Part shown: in pieces, positions 24,939 through 38,251 of the stretch | Position numbering within the stretch: the stretch's first letter is position 1 | Layout of the letters: every line of letters begins with the position of its first letter | Source of the DNA: Polytrichum commune | Taxonomy: Eukaryota > Streptophyta > Polytrichopsida > Polytrichales > Polytrichaceae | Assembly: GCA_950295325.1 (NCBI GenBank) | Contig: OX485803.1 | Location: 49,739,554-49,803,553, forward strand | Reading direction: 5' to 3' | Length of the DNA stretch: 64,000 bases | Translations under genes and position numbers: made by a program | The notes under the pieces: generated by a model | What the model saw: the letters and a program-made list of their open reading frames with translations, nothing else | What the model was told of the DNA's origin: nothing | Databases searched by the model: none

Positions 24939-25685
24939 CTACGCACTAATTCTCCACATGCACGAAAGCAAGTGGGCCTCAATTGGACATTTCAAGCTTT
25001 GCACTCTCTTCTCCTAGGATATCCAACATGTGATTAAAATGAACCAATGGTGAGTTTTGTATTTGTCAGATACCCATCAAATGCCTGTCACATCTGTCAA
25101 ATGTGCATCATGTATACATTTGGGGTTGTGATTTTGGACATTTGGGGTTTGTGACAAGTACAAATCTTAACCTTGGTATGAACTGATTAGAAACTCCAAA
25201 TGGAGGCATTATAGCCATTTTTCTTGGGATAAGTTTTGGAGCTTATATGAATGTCTTACACTTTAGCAAAGTGAAAAATTTCTTCTTTCTAAAATGGTCA
25301 TATAGGTCCCTTCAATTATGTTGATTGTTAAACCTAAAATAATCAACGAATTTTGAGCACACAGTCCAAACTTTTTTTAATTATATATATATAAAAAGAT
25401 GTTGTTTATTTTATTTAGGTTTGTTTATTTTGTTTATTTGTTTTTGTTTGTTTATTTAATTATTTTTCTTCTATCACTCATTATAAAAAGCATTTAGAGA
25501 CATATGACCAACAAGCTAAAGCCAAAATTGAATTAAGGACCAAGAAGACACACCTTATTTGGGGCAAGATGGAGCAATTCAAGCATGCCACATCGACACG
25601 TAAAATAAACATGTTGTTCGAGGCTTCTATTCTCAGAGCCACACCACTTAGATAGTTGTCCAATTAAGAAAGGTAGATGAATTAG
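24939..25685. other. No gene; T-rich low-complexity tract
   Basis: Spacer ending in a low-complexity stretch of GTTTATTT-like repeats at about 25400-25465. Confidence 0.5.
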
Positions 25686-25688
25686 ACT

Positions 25689-26202
25689 GATGCCCCCTCC
25701 CCACTTGGCATTAGCTAAGCCTAAAAGTGGGTTCTTAAAAATGAGTGTTCACACCATCGACATTATCTAGTGCCGAGCTTAGTTGGCAAATGATGTGGCA
25801 TGGCTTAAAAGTGGAGGTTTTAAGCTAAAACTACCGACCCTCCCATCGGTACCTAGACATGAGGCAAGAATGTAGGACCTCTAAAAGTGTTGCCTCCCGC
25901 TCTTGTGATTGGTTGCTTTTGTCTTAGCTATGAGGGCACGAGGAACTCCATTAACAAAAACCGATGGTAAGTATTAAGGCATTTGGGGATGGGACAAAAA
26001 TTATCCAACATTTATTGGTTGGTAGATAAAGCAATGAACATGTGTGAAAGCTACTTAACTAAAACCTACTTGGAAATCTCTGGAGCAAGTGCTTGTAGGT
26101 GCATTGGGATGGCCGGACGTGTCCGCTATAACCGAGGGAGCTTTACCCGGATTTTAGGGAAGTCTTTGGTTATTTGCTAATGTCAAGTGGGGAGGGGGCA
26201 TG
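25689..26202. mobile_element. 514-bp MITE with ACT duplication
   Basis: Ends ATGCCCCCTCCCCACTTGGC (from 25690) and, reversed from the right, ATGCCCCCTCCCCACTTGAC. ACT flanks both sides (25686-25688 and 26203-26205). A 3-bp duplication fits the PIF/Harbinger group. A segment of this element (about 25755-25850) reappears in reverse orientation inside the Mutator-like element at about 50170-50262. Confidence 0.7.
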
Positions 26203-26205
26203 ACT

Positions 26206-29200
26206 TACCTTACACTAAGAATCCGGTGTGGTTTTCAAGTATTGCCTACACGGGCTTAAATAGGGTGGGAAAGTAACAATTCTAACAACCAAGTAGGGCT
26301 ATGTTATCCACTGGTAGCTTGGGCTACAAAATTGAAGTACGGATCATTCCATAAAACATAGCATTAGAAAGCAGCTAGATGATGGTCTCTTTCTAAAGAA
26401 AGAAGCCATGTTTAAAGAAACTTCAATAAATTATAGTTGCTTGTTGAAAATTCTACAGTTTACAACCTAAGTGCCTCCCATAAATGGGGAATCCCAGAAG
26501 TAAAGGATAATCATGCTTGCCCAATGCATGGTCCCATAGGACACAACCAAAGAGTTGAGTACTGTATTGTTATGTGTGCTCCCAATTTGTGCATATTCTT
26601 CTCCCTATTCTTCTTATTATAAAATGTTGTCTTTTACTGGCTAAGATTTACATAAAGTTAGTTTACCAACATGTCTCATAAGGCATATTAGCACCTCTGT
26701 AATGAACCAATAATATTTGACAAGAAAGTGATGCCACGTTAGTGTCACTTCATATTTTCTTACCTTGGACCTCGACCCTAGTGTGAATTCCTTAGATCCA
26801 AAAGTTGCCAAGCTCTCGATCAATAGGAGTGGTTGATTTTGGAGTTAGTTTGGTAATGGACCCTAGTGTTGTTCATACACATTTCTTTTAGAACATTTCA
26901 TCCACTTGGTTTAGCATAGCTAGATATAACATAGTTGTATATCAAATTGTTAATAAGATGTACAATCATGAAATTTGACAAGATTCTTTACTTTGATTAA
27001 TACATGGGTCATTGACATCAAATTGGCATATTCAACCATCCCCATAACATTACTAAGCCCTATGCTCCCTCGCCCATTCTATAAAAAAGGGATGCTATGT
27101 TCCATGGGGAACATGCCAACACTTCAATTAATTTCCAATGCACTAAGTACTGAGTATACACCATACATGAGGTTGAAACTTCTATAACTCGTTAATATTG
27201 GAAGCCATTTAAACACAAGAATTACTCAATATGAAATACAAGTTTACTAGAATACATTTAAAAAATAATTTTTTTAATGAAATTATTGTAGGTCTACAAC
27301 GGCACTCCCAAAGAACTCCATTGATATGTGCAATTAGGTTACCGCTTTACCCATGCAAGTTACCTTGGGTGAAAATCAAATCACAAGCACTTATTAATCC
27401 TTTTTGCAACCATACTAAAACAATAAAATTGTTTTATTTTTATTTTTATTTTATCATGGTAACACATATTCAAATACTTTGGAATGTTGATAAATTAGAG
27501 TGGGCAACCTCTTTGCACATATTAGTGTAGTTCTTTCACACTATTAGGAAATCTACTATTGAAACTTGTTCAACTAATTCAAGGCCTTTGAGGCTAATTC
27601 CAATATCAAAAATCACCCAAGAAAATCAAATGCCTAACCCAAAAATGGTTTTAAAGTGTTTCACTGCATGAAGGAGAGACGTAACATTATTCAAAGCATG
27701 TTGTATGGTTGGGTGGGACTAGGAATAAGCTAGATTTGATTTGTATAAGTAGTTTTCGCCTGATAAACTTGGGTGAAACACTGCCATTTATATTACTAGA
27801 ATGGAACGGCTTATAGCAACTGAATAATGTTATGGGCATGTAACTCCTAAGCAATAATACAGCATGATGGCCAATGAAACTTACATTCCTAGCTTAGACA
27901 CACCCTACATCTAATGGGAAGTTACTATCTGGGGAGGCAGAATACTCTTTGCCAATGAAACTTACATTCCTAGCAACAACACTTAAAGAAATGTAGGGTA
28001 AAGATAGGCCATTGCCTAACAGTAGGATTCCTGGAATTTTCCGACTCTCTGTCTGGATTTGCATGCTGCTAGCGAAGTCAATAGGTAGTGTGTTTTATGT
28101 TTTCGAAGTCAGACCCAGTGAACAACTCAATTGTGTAATCACTTCTATCTAGTCGGCCAACTTTTGCTTTAAGAATACAAAATCCTGCCGCACTTCATGG
28201 TGGTCAGTGAAAATTGTCACGTGTCACTGGAAAAAATCTTAAAAACTGTCATGGTGGTAAATTAGCATTAAATTTTACCATCACAAGACAGCTACTTTAT
28301 TCCTAATTGGTGTGGGTTACCATTTGGGGTAACGCATTGCTATAGCATTTTACCGAGAGCATCACTTTTTACCCTCATAGCTTAAGTCGTTAGCATGCAC
28401 ACTGAAGAATATGATATAACTTAGTTGGTGAAAATTGATAATGCTAGTAAAAAGTTATAGTAACACATACTTTCGGTTGGAAACCCACGCTAAGTAGACA
28501 AAAGAGTGAAGTTGTGTAGGGTTCATTTCTTGGAACTGTTGTCAGAGATATCAAGCAATTCAAGGTGGTTTTGTAAAAAGCCTGCGCCAATTCGTTGGAA
28601 AATTTATTCTATATCTCAATTAGCTTGAGGTGGGCTTGAGGTCAAACAAATCACTGTCAGACCGGGACTTTGTAGACTAAGGTAGAAATACCCAAACCAG
28701 TTAACCACCCTGTACCCGTGGACTAGACCGCCGTTATAATAATGAAGTGCCATTTCTAAAATCGATCATGGCGAGGCGGCAACTTCAATGCATGTACACT
28801 TATTATAGCCAATGGGAGTCAAGTTCAATGTACTCATGAGTTAACCGGTTTAGGTGATGTTTTTGTGTATGGAAATGCGGATTGCCGTGTTCGGTGTAGG
28901 GAGAATCTAGTGAACGAGTAGGATTTGACAACTTCCCACTTTGAAAAATTGTAGAATATTTTGTACAGGGCAAGAAAATATGAAACAACTTGCATTCTTC
29001 ATGAATCCTTCTCATCTGTCTTGGAAAATTATCTCATGATTGTAAGACCATTTCTTCAATGCAAATCACCTTATTTTCACGGGTTTATGGTATTTCTACC
29101 TTACTCCAGTGATCGCAATTCACATACATTTTGGTGTGCCTTGAACCATTGAGTGAGTGTGGACACACGACATGAGAAGACAACCCAATTCAATCAATTC

Positions 29201-29940
29201 GAAAGGTGTAAGTCACATGTCTAATTGGCATAGTAAATTCGAATGTGATGATTTGAATTTCTTCAAATTAGCACTCAAGGTCATACCCCCTTTGGGTGTA
29301 TACATTGAAGGCCACTTCACACACTAGACTGAGAGCACATGACCATTACACTTCAAGCACTCTCATTGGTGGAAAAGGCGGAGCCGCTCCAAGTTCGCTT
29401 CACACTATGCTTGAGGGACCAACGGAGTATGTGAATGCAAAGATGGATGTAAAGTCTACATGGATTTCTACATGACATCGAATGGATCATGTTTCATGGT
29501 CACTTGGACTATTTTCGATAACCACCTCTTGGAGGTAGGCCTAACACAAAACCGGGAGACGATGGCACTCCGAACGTTCACAACTATTGATTTATTCTAT
29601 TTTATCATGTGTGAGGACCCGCGTGATTAGAAATTCGTTGAAATAGCATTTGGTTGAGGGTCCGGTCACATATGGCTTCACAGTACACTTGAGGCTCGGT
29701 GACCACACTACATGATTTGGGAGGTGTGTCGGCCGTTGGACACTTTGTTTTGGGCTCTCACAACTAATTGGTCATGGCTCATGGCTTGTGTGTGAATTAG
29801 CCCTGAGTTTGGGTGTCGGGAAACACTGGAAATATGTTATGACGTGTAACCAATACTACTAAAATAGGCATGTGGTTGACTGTACCTTCCACATAATTTG
29901 TGTGCCTGACTGTCAGAATTAATTTTGAGAGTGGCTGACC
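26206..29940. other. No gene recognised
   Basis: Nearly 4 kb of AT-rich sequence. I see no supported gene, RNA or transposon end. CCAATGAAACTTACATTCCTAG occurs twice about 80 bases apart (near 27870 and 27953), a small local duplication. Confidence 0.4.
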
Positions 29941-31060
29941 ATTTGCAGACTATATAGATGCTACAAAGCTTGAGGCTGGACAACCAACCTCTCACATTGT
30001 GTGAGGAGCTGCAAGACTTCCTCCAGCCTACTTTAGTGAACAGCTTCGGATTCAAGTTACACCTCAGATTTTGAGATTTGTTGAAGCTGCAGTTCTCCGA
30101 GAGTGTAGGAGATTTGAAGATATCACTGCCTGCGGTACTGAATTCAACAATTCTTGTGATCAGCCTGTTTCGTGACTGCACAACCGGCGAGAGGAGAGGG
30201 TATGACAAGCTGCGATAGCAACGAGATGTCCACCTACTCAAATTGTTTATGGGACATGGATGATATGTTCGTTCATGGATAGAACCTAGAGGTCATGGAT
30301 AAAATGTTATCTGCATGGATAGAATAGCACATGGGGACCTGTTGGAAGAAATCTCCACTTGGCTGACCAAAAGATTATGAACTATCTAATGGATGCGAGG
30401 AGAGTGTAACATGCACCCAACTTATCGAGCCATGGCTATGGCAAGGTAGATCTTGGGTGCCTGCTACGGGTTGCCACCCGTGGATATGAATTGATGTCTT
30501 AGGTCATCAAACCCTCTGTTCACATGCCACTGCCATCGGTTGGCCGTTTTGGAACTTTGGAACATTGATTGCGTCGCCCACCCACCTATGACATCCATGA
30601 GTCCTCCAAATTGCATGAGAAGAAAGGACTCGGAATTACACGTTACAAATTTAGAAACTCATGGGAACCCACCGATTTCAAGATTGTTGATGTTATCTTG
30701 ATAAGGGATTGACAGTCTTCCCCATTTAGACATGTCATAACATTCTTCAGCGAGATCACCATGTTCTCTTCCCACAAAAGCAAATCAGGTGGAGGGACTG
30801 GTGTACTATGCTAGAGTTAACACTTGTAGATGCTAGACAATCAATCTGAATCTGCAGTTTGCAACAAGGAAGGGCCATAATAACCTACCATGAATAGAAA
30901 CCAAACACCAATCGTAGTTGAAGAATGTCATGATGGTATCTTGATCTTGAGATTCAACTCATCTAATTTTTGGGTCGACAATAATTTGAAGTTATAGTCA
31001 TGTAACCCATGTTGCTGTGACTGAATAAGTTGTCCTCCTCGTTCCTTGCATGTGACGATT
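29941..31060. other. No certain gene; possible upstream exon(s) of the next gene
   Basis: The gene ending at 31496 needs an upstream exon or leader in this direction, but no donor site stands out. A plus-strand frame from ATG 29958 reads 38 codons, and a further open stretch follows the stop; its family is not recognised. Confidence 0.3.
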
Positions 31061-31067
31061 CTTGCAG

Positions 31068-31496
31068 TATTACTTCGGGGACAACAATTGCAGCGCGTTC
31101 GATATCAAGATCACCACCACCAACATGTCGATGCCGGCCACAACCGAGATCCGCAACCAGACTCCGTTTCGGTTGAAGGTGCAGGTGGGCAACGCGCAGT
31201 ACAAATCGGACTTGACGACCGTGGAGGCCGGTGGGAAGTACGTGATTGGGGTGGATATGAATGGCACTTACCACGAGTATCATCTGGCCGGCGACGACTC
31301 CACCAAGAACCTCGTCTTGAGTTCAGATGATCTGTGCGACAACAAGTCCATCACCATCAAGGAAGAAGCCGGCAAACTCCAAGTGCACAAAGAGTCTCGA
31401 TCTCATGGTGACCAACAACAGGATGGCACCACCTCGAGTGCCGTGGCATCGGGTTCCAACAAACTCTCCAGGTGGATCTCGTCGTGGGCGCCATAA
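31068..31496 (+). CDS. Last exon of a small plant protein of unknown function
   Basis: A pyrimidine-rich tract and TTCTTGCAG end at 31067. From the next base, codons show a marked preference for C or G in the third position right up to the stop, unlike any flanking sequence, so the exon probably begins here in phase 0 and an upstream exon is missing from this call. The first ATG is at 31125, which would give a 123-aa protein. Counted from that ATG, the core (residues 1-90) looks beta-rich: TEIRNQTPFRLKVQVG, GGKYVIGVDMNGTYHEY, LVLSSDDLCDNKSITIKEE. A Gln/Ser-rich linker follows and an amphipathic end, KLSRWISSWAP. No signal peptide or membrane segment is seen from the ATG. It resembles small single-domain plant proteins of unknown function (possibly the group called DUF7748; from memory, not checked). 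Confidence 0.65.
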   Translation, partial: YYFGDNNCSAFDIKITTTNMSMPATTEIRNQTPFRLKVQVGNAQYKSDLTTVEAGGKYVIGVDMNGTYHEYHLAGDDSTKNLVLSSDDLCDNKSITIKEEAGKLQVHKESRSHGDQQQDGTTSSAVASGSNKLSRWISSWAP

Positions 31497-33690
31497 GCAA
31501 CCTCCGGAATGCACTAGGGATGCATCTGTGCTGATGTCGGCCATCTCTCATGCCACTATCACTATATAGACCCTAAGCAAGTCTGCTACGTCGATGTCCG
31601 AAATTTATAGACCGGCCACTTCAAGGCGAACGATCATAAAAACAACAAAAATAGTAGCTTGGACTACCTAGAAGTCCCCTACGTCTATTCCGTTACCTCG
31701 TGTGCATATGATAGGTTTTCAGATGATTGTTTTCTAGAGTCAATCCTGGTGCCTGATGTGCAACTGCTCATAGTTACCAGAACTTCCTAAGTACGAAGCA
31801 TTTTCTTGTTATGAAGTACGTAAGAAAATGTTACTTTATCCGCCCTGTACATGTGTGGTTACGTATAAATACTCTCTAACAAATCACACCCTCCGTATAT
31901 TTCTTCTGTTCATTTCCGGTTTTAAAACTGTAATTTACTCCCTTGTATGTATACCTGGGACACATAGGGTGGAAAGTTTTTTTTTTTGAAGCTAAGGTTG
32001 TTATGTAAAGGAGGGTTGTTATGTAAGACCTAGAAAATGTAAAGTTAAATGAGGACTATGCTAAGCCTAGGCAAGGACATGTGTTCAACAATTTTGTGAA
32101 CAATAGAAGGGCGGCTAAGCTCATGAACCTACCATTGAGAAGGCGGGGGGCGGGGGAGTCATTCTCAGGGATTTCCAATGGTGTAGAGAATCGTAGGGGG
32201 GGGGGGGGGGGTGACTTGTTGTGGAAGATTGTACATTATGTCAATCATGTGCAACCGAGGGGTATTATTGTAGGGGATATTTTGATGGCCCAAACTAATT
32301 AAATGAACCATTCAATTACCTAATTATCTTATTCATGTTGTTTGAAGGGTCCATATAATTACTTACAAATTGTGAGGGGGAAGGGGGATTTTCAACCCCT
32401 TAATTAATTATAAAAAATTGAAGTAAATTAGAAAAGTGAAATCCAAACATTAAAGATAGAGATTTTTATAGCTTTTTGAGTGCCAAAACTAAACCTAAGT
32501 TATGAAGGTTTGAAACTAGGAAACATTAGATTCGAAATGGAATATTATTATTATTATTATTTTGTATTGATGATTGTAATTTACTAGACTTCTATAACTT
32601 AGGTTTCAAAAATGCTACCGCTACACACTCAATGGCACAAACAACACACAAATGCTTCATTGTCAAAATGAAGATAAATTTATCCCACACAATAGATTAT
32701 TTTCTAAAAAATACTAAATTGGATATGTTATATAGGACCTTATATTAGTTATAATCCAATATGACATATTTTATCCATCATATATTACCTCTCAAAAGTT
32801 TCAAAAGTTTAGGTACAAATAACAATCTACACCATATCTTTGGTCGCACCATTCCAGCTAAATTTTTCTAAGTCACCCCCCCCCCCCCCCGCCAAGTAGA
32901 GAATGTCCCACTCCAACAAAGGAAGTGACTTGTAGAGCCCGTAACAATGCCCAATCTTCCCATCCTTTCAATCACATTTTTGTATTCCAACAAACCCAAA
33001 TGCTAACCCCACCCTCGGGGGGGGGCACTCCCTTGTATATTTTGCATACACCTGCGATAATGACCTATTAAAATGGGGGCTATTTACCTATGAGAAAGGA
33101 TTATAAGGGATACTAATTTTTGAAATAATGGTAAATTGTTGTGATTATTTGCACCCTATTGGTAATTATAAATTCTTGGATGGTTGATTTTATGGTACCC
33201 TATATTACTTATATGTAATTTTTTTCCCCTGATTGCCCCCATTTCTTAAAGTGTATGATACAGTAGAATTCTCGTTAGAAGCACGTGTACATAGTAAGAG
33301 AAACAAACATTTACTAGGGTTTAGGGTTCAGGGTCACACTGAAGTCCGGGCAAAGAAAAACACTAAACAATAACAACAAAAGATTGCAATTACATGTCAT
33401 TAAGCAACACGAGCCAACGAATAAAAGTTGTCTTGGATAACACAGTTAGAAACCTTGAGGTCTTAGGGAACAGGCCAGCCACATGTGTCTCAAAGTCACA
33501 TTTACAAGGTTTGCAGAAGCCCTACAATTGATGCCTTGATCTTCCAATCCTACACATTGGAGGAAAATCCCACGCCATGCAAGCAAAATCCACCTAAACT
33601 AGCTAGGCTATCATTTACACATGTGGGAGATATGAGGGTACTCGAACTGAAATGACTACTACAGATTTCAAGGTATACTAATGATCATTC
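31497..33690. other. No gene; homopolymer and microsatellite tracts
   Basis: After the gene's probable 3' region this is AT-rich spacer with a poly-G run near 32197-32210, a TTA microsatellite near 32543-32561 and a poly-C run near 32877-32890. No transposon ends were recognised. Confidence 0.5.
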
Positions 33691-33699
33691 AGCCTTTTT

Positions 33700-34082
33700 T
33701 CCAAATTATATCTCCACATGTGTGAGATAGTACAAATTTAGCAGGTTATATTTTTTATTTGAAATGAACTCACTCAATGAGTTTGCATCTACCTCATCTA
33801 AGGTGTAGATTTTGCTAGTTGATTCATACACTAGAGACACAGTTGAGATAATAGCATCCACATCAACCCACTCTCAACATATTTATATTTGTTGAGACCC
33901 GGCTGTTTTTTGAACCAATGGAGGTAAGCCATAGCAGTTGGGAAGAGAGTTTCTCTATTTCCGTTATGGACTGCACGTTTCATCAAGTCAATGGGTTGCC
34001 AACAATTGCCCCACTTAGTACCAACGTTCACCCTTATCTTTTGAACCCTTCCTATATAGAACATGCCATATTTTGGTGGCAA
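33700..34082 (-). pseudogene. Degraded coding segment, family not recognised
   Basis: On the minus strand a protein-like frame (LMKRAVHNGNRETLFPTAMA, then YLHWFKKQPGLNKYKYVE) breaks off near 33850. It continues in a neighbouring frame as VDVDAIISTVSLVYESTSK, YTLDEVDANSLSEFISNKKY and NLLNLYYLTHVEI. The continuation across a frameshift argues for a former gene rather than a chance frame. It lies head to head with the SWIM fragment 300 bases away; whether they were one gene before a rearrangement is unknown. Confidence 0.45.
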
Positions 34083-34374
34083 AGTATTTAATTTTTGAAA
34101 CTATCGCTTTTTCTCCATGCTATTTTATATGTACCACTTAGGTAATTTAATCATGTTTTGTCAAATGCTATATTACATATAATCATGTTTCACAATCCCA
34201 GAGCACCCTATACTACATCTAATAATTTTACAAATTTTACGCCAAATTTTTATACAAGACCCTATATTTTATCGCACGTAGTTCCTACGTTTTTCACCAG
34301 TGCCCCCCCCGAGACCCCACCACACGGTTTTTGAAGGCAATTTGTCGTAATATGGTAGTGTTGTTGGCATAGCA

Positions 34375-34727
34375 TAGAAATAAATGGGAGAATGCATTAC
34401 ATATGGATGGGTATTATGTGGTGGGAGTGATTGCCATCCCATTACATGGATTTGGCTATATCATAACCATAGTCTCCAAGGAGGTGAAGACTTACCTTGT
34501 GTCCATTGTAGATAATCCACAATGTACTTGCCCTTGATTTTGCTAAAATATCATCAATGGCAGTGGGGAAGAGGGGTCAGTGGGTTTCCTACAAGCATTT
34601 GTATTATGTTTTAAGGTATTTGTGCAAGGTTGATTATGCCATTGGCAAATTCATTCATGCACGCACATTCAGCTACAATGAGGTGATGCATCTTCTCGAG
34701 CTTGATGGTGTGGCGGAACTAGCTTAG
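34375..34727 (+). pseudogene. SWIM zinc-finger protein remnant
   Basis: The frame reads VSKEVKTYLVSIVDNPQCTC and then P. One extra T follows, and the adjacent frame gives DFAKISSMAVGKRGQWVSYK and HLYYVLRYLCKVDYAIG, ending ...FSYNEVMHLLELDGVAELA before TAG. The CxCPDF...W..CKHLYYVL pattern of SWIM domains is recognisable. The insertion breaks the frame, and the second-last zinc ligand is Ser instead of Cys (SYKH for CKH). SWIM domains occur in MULE/FAR1 proteins and in other plant proteins; which one this came from is not clear. A Harbinger-like element is inserted 75 bases downstream. Confidence 0.75.
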
Positions 34728-34801
34728 AGCTATGCTAGTGTTGGGCATGGATACATAATCTTCAAATAGTTGTTCATGGACTTTTTTTCCGTAACTACTC
34801 A

Positions 34802-36123
34802 AGGGTTGTTTGCATCATGGACCATGAAATTGTCTCTTGCATATCTAAAATATGTGATTGGTTGTTGAACTCGTCCCAAAACCACTTCAATTTACATCAA
34901 GAAAAGAATTTAAGAGTGACCATGAAACTTGAGGTCCCCAAAAGGCTTATTTTCAGGCCTACGTTATCCTCTGTCATTGTCCAACGGGTTTTGCGGTGAG
35001 AGAGACAAAAGAGGTTCTCTTGCTACAAATGTTAAAGGACCATGGCAAAAAGATATTGTTTATATGGGGCCATTCACGGTTGGGGTACTACTTTTGGCCG
35101 TCTAACGGAAAACGGACTTTTTTGGATAACTTCACATGCTTGGTATGCTTAGATTTGTATTGTGAAGCATATTTTGGATCATACCTACATTTCATACTCC
35201 ATATCGAGTACACTGACGAAGTTAATTTAGAAGGAATAGGGTCATCTAAGATATCCTTTTGATTCCTTAAAGGACATTCAGGAGTGTTGTCTTAATTGTT
35301 CACCTTAGGATCAAGGAATGAAAAGGACAACAAGAATCAATCGAAATGATCCCAAATTTTTTCCTCACACTCATCGTTCAAGTGTGTACCAATAGAACCA
35401 AATATGTATTGAATAGCAATTGCCCAACTTTACATGTGGTACCAAACATGTCCAAATCTACATATACTCACGGCCACACGTAAAAGGAACGTCTAGTATT
35501 AGAATTGGACAAAACAATTTATATGAATGGACACATGACACTTTTACCAAGGTACCAAGATACGTAACAGGAAATAATTGACCACCAATGCACACCTAAA
35601 TAGCAAAAAAATGCCACTGATGTGGCCTAGGGTTTAGGGTTTAGGGTGATCATTAAATAATAATAAAAATCTTTCTTGATAAAGCTTATGAACTATCTAC
35701 TTATTTATGTAAAATTTATTGATCAAATAATAGTAAATCATGATAAAAACAAGATCAATGCGACAAAGTCCTTAAGTCCTTTGTCCCAAAAGTAGTACCC
35801 CAACCGTGAATGGCCCCATATATATTGCCAAACATTTCCATGGTTGCAAGGAAAGAAGGGAAGAAGAAGGGGAGAAGGTCAAACATGAAGGAAAATCCCG
35901 AAACTACCATTTTTAGACATATATTAAAAATATCAACACGTCCACTTTTTGGTGCATGGTCACTTCTCTTGGTCCACATTCGGTCTATACCTAGTCAAGG
36001 GCCCAAAGGATTTTAAAATGCATTTTTGAGAATCAAAGCTTTGAAGTGTTACCATGAAGTGTGACCAATGAAAAATACCCTCTGATAGGAGACAACTTCA
36101 TAGTCCATGATGTAAACAACCCC
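34802..36123. mobile_element. 1.3-kb PIF/Harbinger-like element, family H1 copy 1
   Basis: Ends AGGGTTGTTTGCATCATGGA and, reversed from the right, GGGGTTGTTTACATCATGGA, flanked by TCA on both sides (34799-34801, 36124-36126). Internal blocks match the element at 43934-45158 in reverse orientation, for example GTCCAACGGGTTTTGCGGTG at about 34979 and CTTGGTCCACATTCGGT at about 35968. No transposase frame. A short TTTAGGG run lies at 35631-35647. Confidence 0.75.
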
Positions 36124-36126
36124 TCA

Positions 36127-38251
36127 CATGGGCTGGGGCGAACCAACCCGTACACTGGTTCCTTGAAGGCAAGGGTTTAGGCATCCAACAAGGAACGAGT
36201 GTATGGGTTGCTTTGCCCAAATCCCCTCACATGCCACTGCTCACCGCTCACATGCTAGCTTTCCTCTCGAAGGGGGGCGGGGAGGGGATAGGGTAGTTTT
36301 AGGTAGGGGTGTTATGGAAGCTTATTATGATCCAATTTTCTATTATTTAAGATAAAGCATGTGACATTTTTATGGCATTTAAATGTATGAATTTCATTAG
36401 GTTTTTAATGGCATTGTGAGGGATTTGAAGTTCTTAGGGTTGGGTGAGTGAGCGCTCATGCATTGTTGCTCTTATAACATCTATTTTGGTGATTAGAGGG
36501 TTGACTTTCCACCCATGTTGTTCTAGTGTCTTTATTTTCTATGGCCGTTGTGGGGTATCGGTCATGGCAATATATATGATTTTTTTTTTGGGTAAGGTGA
36601 GCGAGGGGGAAGATGTGAGTGGTATTTGACTTTGGTTTGGGGCGCCCATGATGCACAATATGTCTGGTTTTGATTTTGCATGGCATTGGCATGTTGTTGT
36701 GGTGCATGTGCATGTGAGTAGCCATTTTGGTATTGTGCACTCTTGTGGTTGATTGTTGATAGTTCAACGTTGGCTAGTGTGTAGAAATGAGTGTGTTTGT
36801 TAGCTTGGAGTGTTTAAACTATGAGGTGGACTACTTTGTTGTGTTTGGCTATGTTCAATCCTTTGATGTATTTGCTTTTGCATTTGGATAGAAGATGTGA
36901 CCATTTGTCTTTTATGTTGCTCATGCAAAGGGTGTAGTTGGCGTTGTGTGGGTGAGTGGCCATAATATGTTTTTTCATGTGGTTCCCCATGTTTTGCGTG
37001 TATTGAAACTTATTAAGTGTTGTGTGATTTGTGTGTCAAATATGCCAGTTGTCTTCAAACAAAGCTAAATAATTTGTGGTCAATTTGGTCATTGGAGAGC
37101 CATTTCTCTACATATGGGTAAGGATTGGAACATAGTGAACATGTCTTTCATCCAAGAAGAGGTAGGTGAACATTGTCTTCAAATGATGCATGAGGTGTTG
37201 AAAACACAAAGACTTTCTCAAGGTCATGTGGCCAATTTACTTTTAGATATTCCAAATGATGTGTTGTTGTCACCCACGTCTCAAGAACCTAAATATTAGT
37301 CAAGAAGTAGCCCAATTTGACAAGAATGCATGGATTTATAGCCCATAATACTACTTCCCAAAACTAAATTAACACTAGAATGAGGCTCAACAAAAACCTA
37401 GAGTTGCCACAAACTTGGAACCTACTTGGAAAGAGGAAAGATGGAGAAGAGACACGAGCTCATATGCAACAATTCACCGCATTTGTCATGTCCCTAGACT
37501 GGTGGGAGGTAAAGAACCATATTCTCAACAAATTAGATACGTGAAACTTAACCCTTAAAAGTCCTCAAGACCCCAACAAGGCTTTAGTGACAAGGGAAAT
37601 AAAACTATCTTGTTGTTAACTTCATTTTTAATCAACTTATAGAAAAAGAAACCCTTATTGAAATAGCTTTATCCTCCTAGTGAGCTTTTCTAATATTTGA
37701 AATATATTGAAAATTGGATATAAATACAACAAAAAGTTTGCATATACTTCAATGTACAATTCTATGTAGTATAGAGTATTTTTAGCCATCATTTATAACT
37801 ATAACTATAACTATCTATATATATATATATATACACACACACATACATACATATGTTTTCCAAATCTTTCAAACTAGCTTTCAAATTAGCTTTTATACAC
37901 CTGAGTTTGAGCCTTGGGACACATTATCATTATATACTCCCTCGATGTAATGTTTTCAATGACTTTTAACAATCAAAATTTGTATAGATGGAGTTAAGCC
38001 ATGTCAACATGTTAAACTAAATCTTTACCGTATGGATGTAGTGTTTGGGTGCTTTCAAACAACTTATGTTTCTGTGTGAGTAAGTCTTGAGCATGGAAAG
38101 CAGCTCATCTTAAGTTATCTCATCTTCAAGTATAACACCAGGTGACCTTCTTAAAGATGGTGATCTCATTTTAAAAACCCATGTTGCTAAAAAAAAGCAT
38201 GGATAAAATTATTGAAAGATGTGGGGACAATATAGCTAGGTACGGTATTAA
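36127..38251. other. No gene; TA/CA/CATA microsatellite
   Basis: GT-rich and AT-rich spacer. A compound TA, CA and CATA microsatellite lies at about 37815-37853. A frame of about 60 codons from 37114 has no recognisable family and is not called. Confidence 0.45.

Noticed and set aside
29958-30240. Short coding-looking stretch (LTLCEELQDFLQPTLVNSFG)
   Set aside because: Interrupted by a stop after 38 codons and has no family match; not clearly linked to the 31-kb exon.
35631-35647. Telomere-like GGTTTAGGGTTTAGGGT run
   Set aside because: Only about two and a half units inside a transposon. A similar single run occurs near 33318. Too short to be an interstitial telomere block.
37114-37299. 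Plus frame of 61 codons starting with ATG
   Set aside because: Ordinary length for chance in AT-rich DNA; no domain, no splice evidence.
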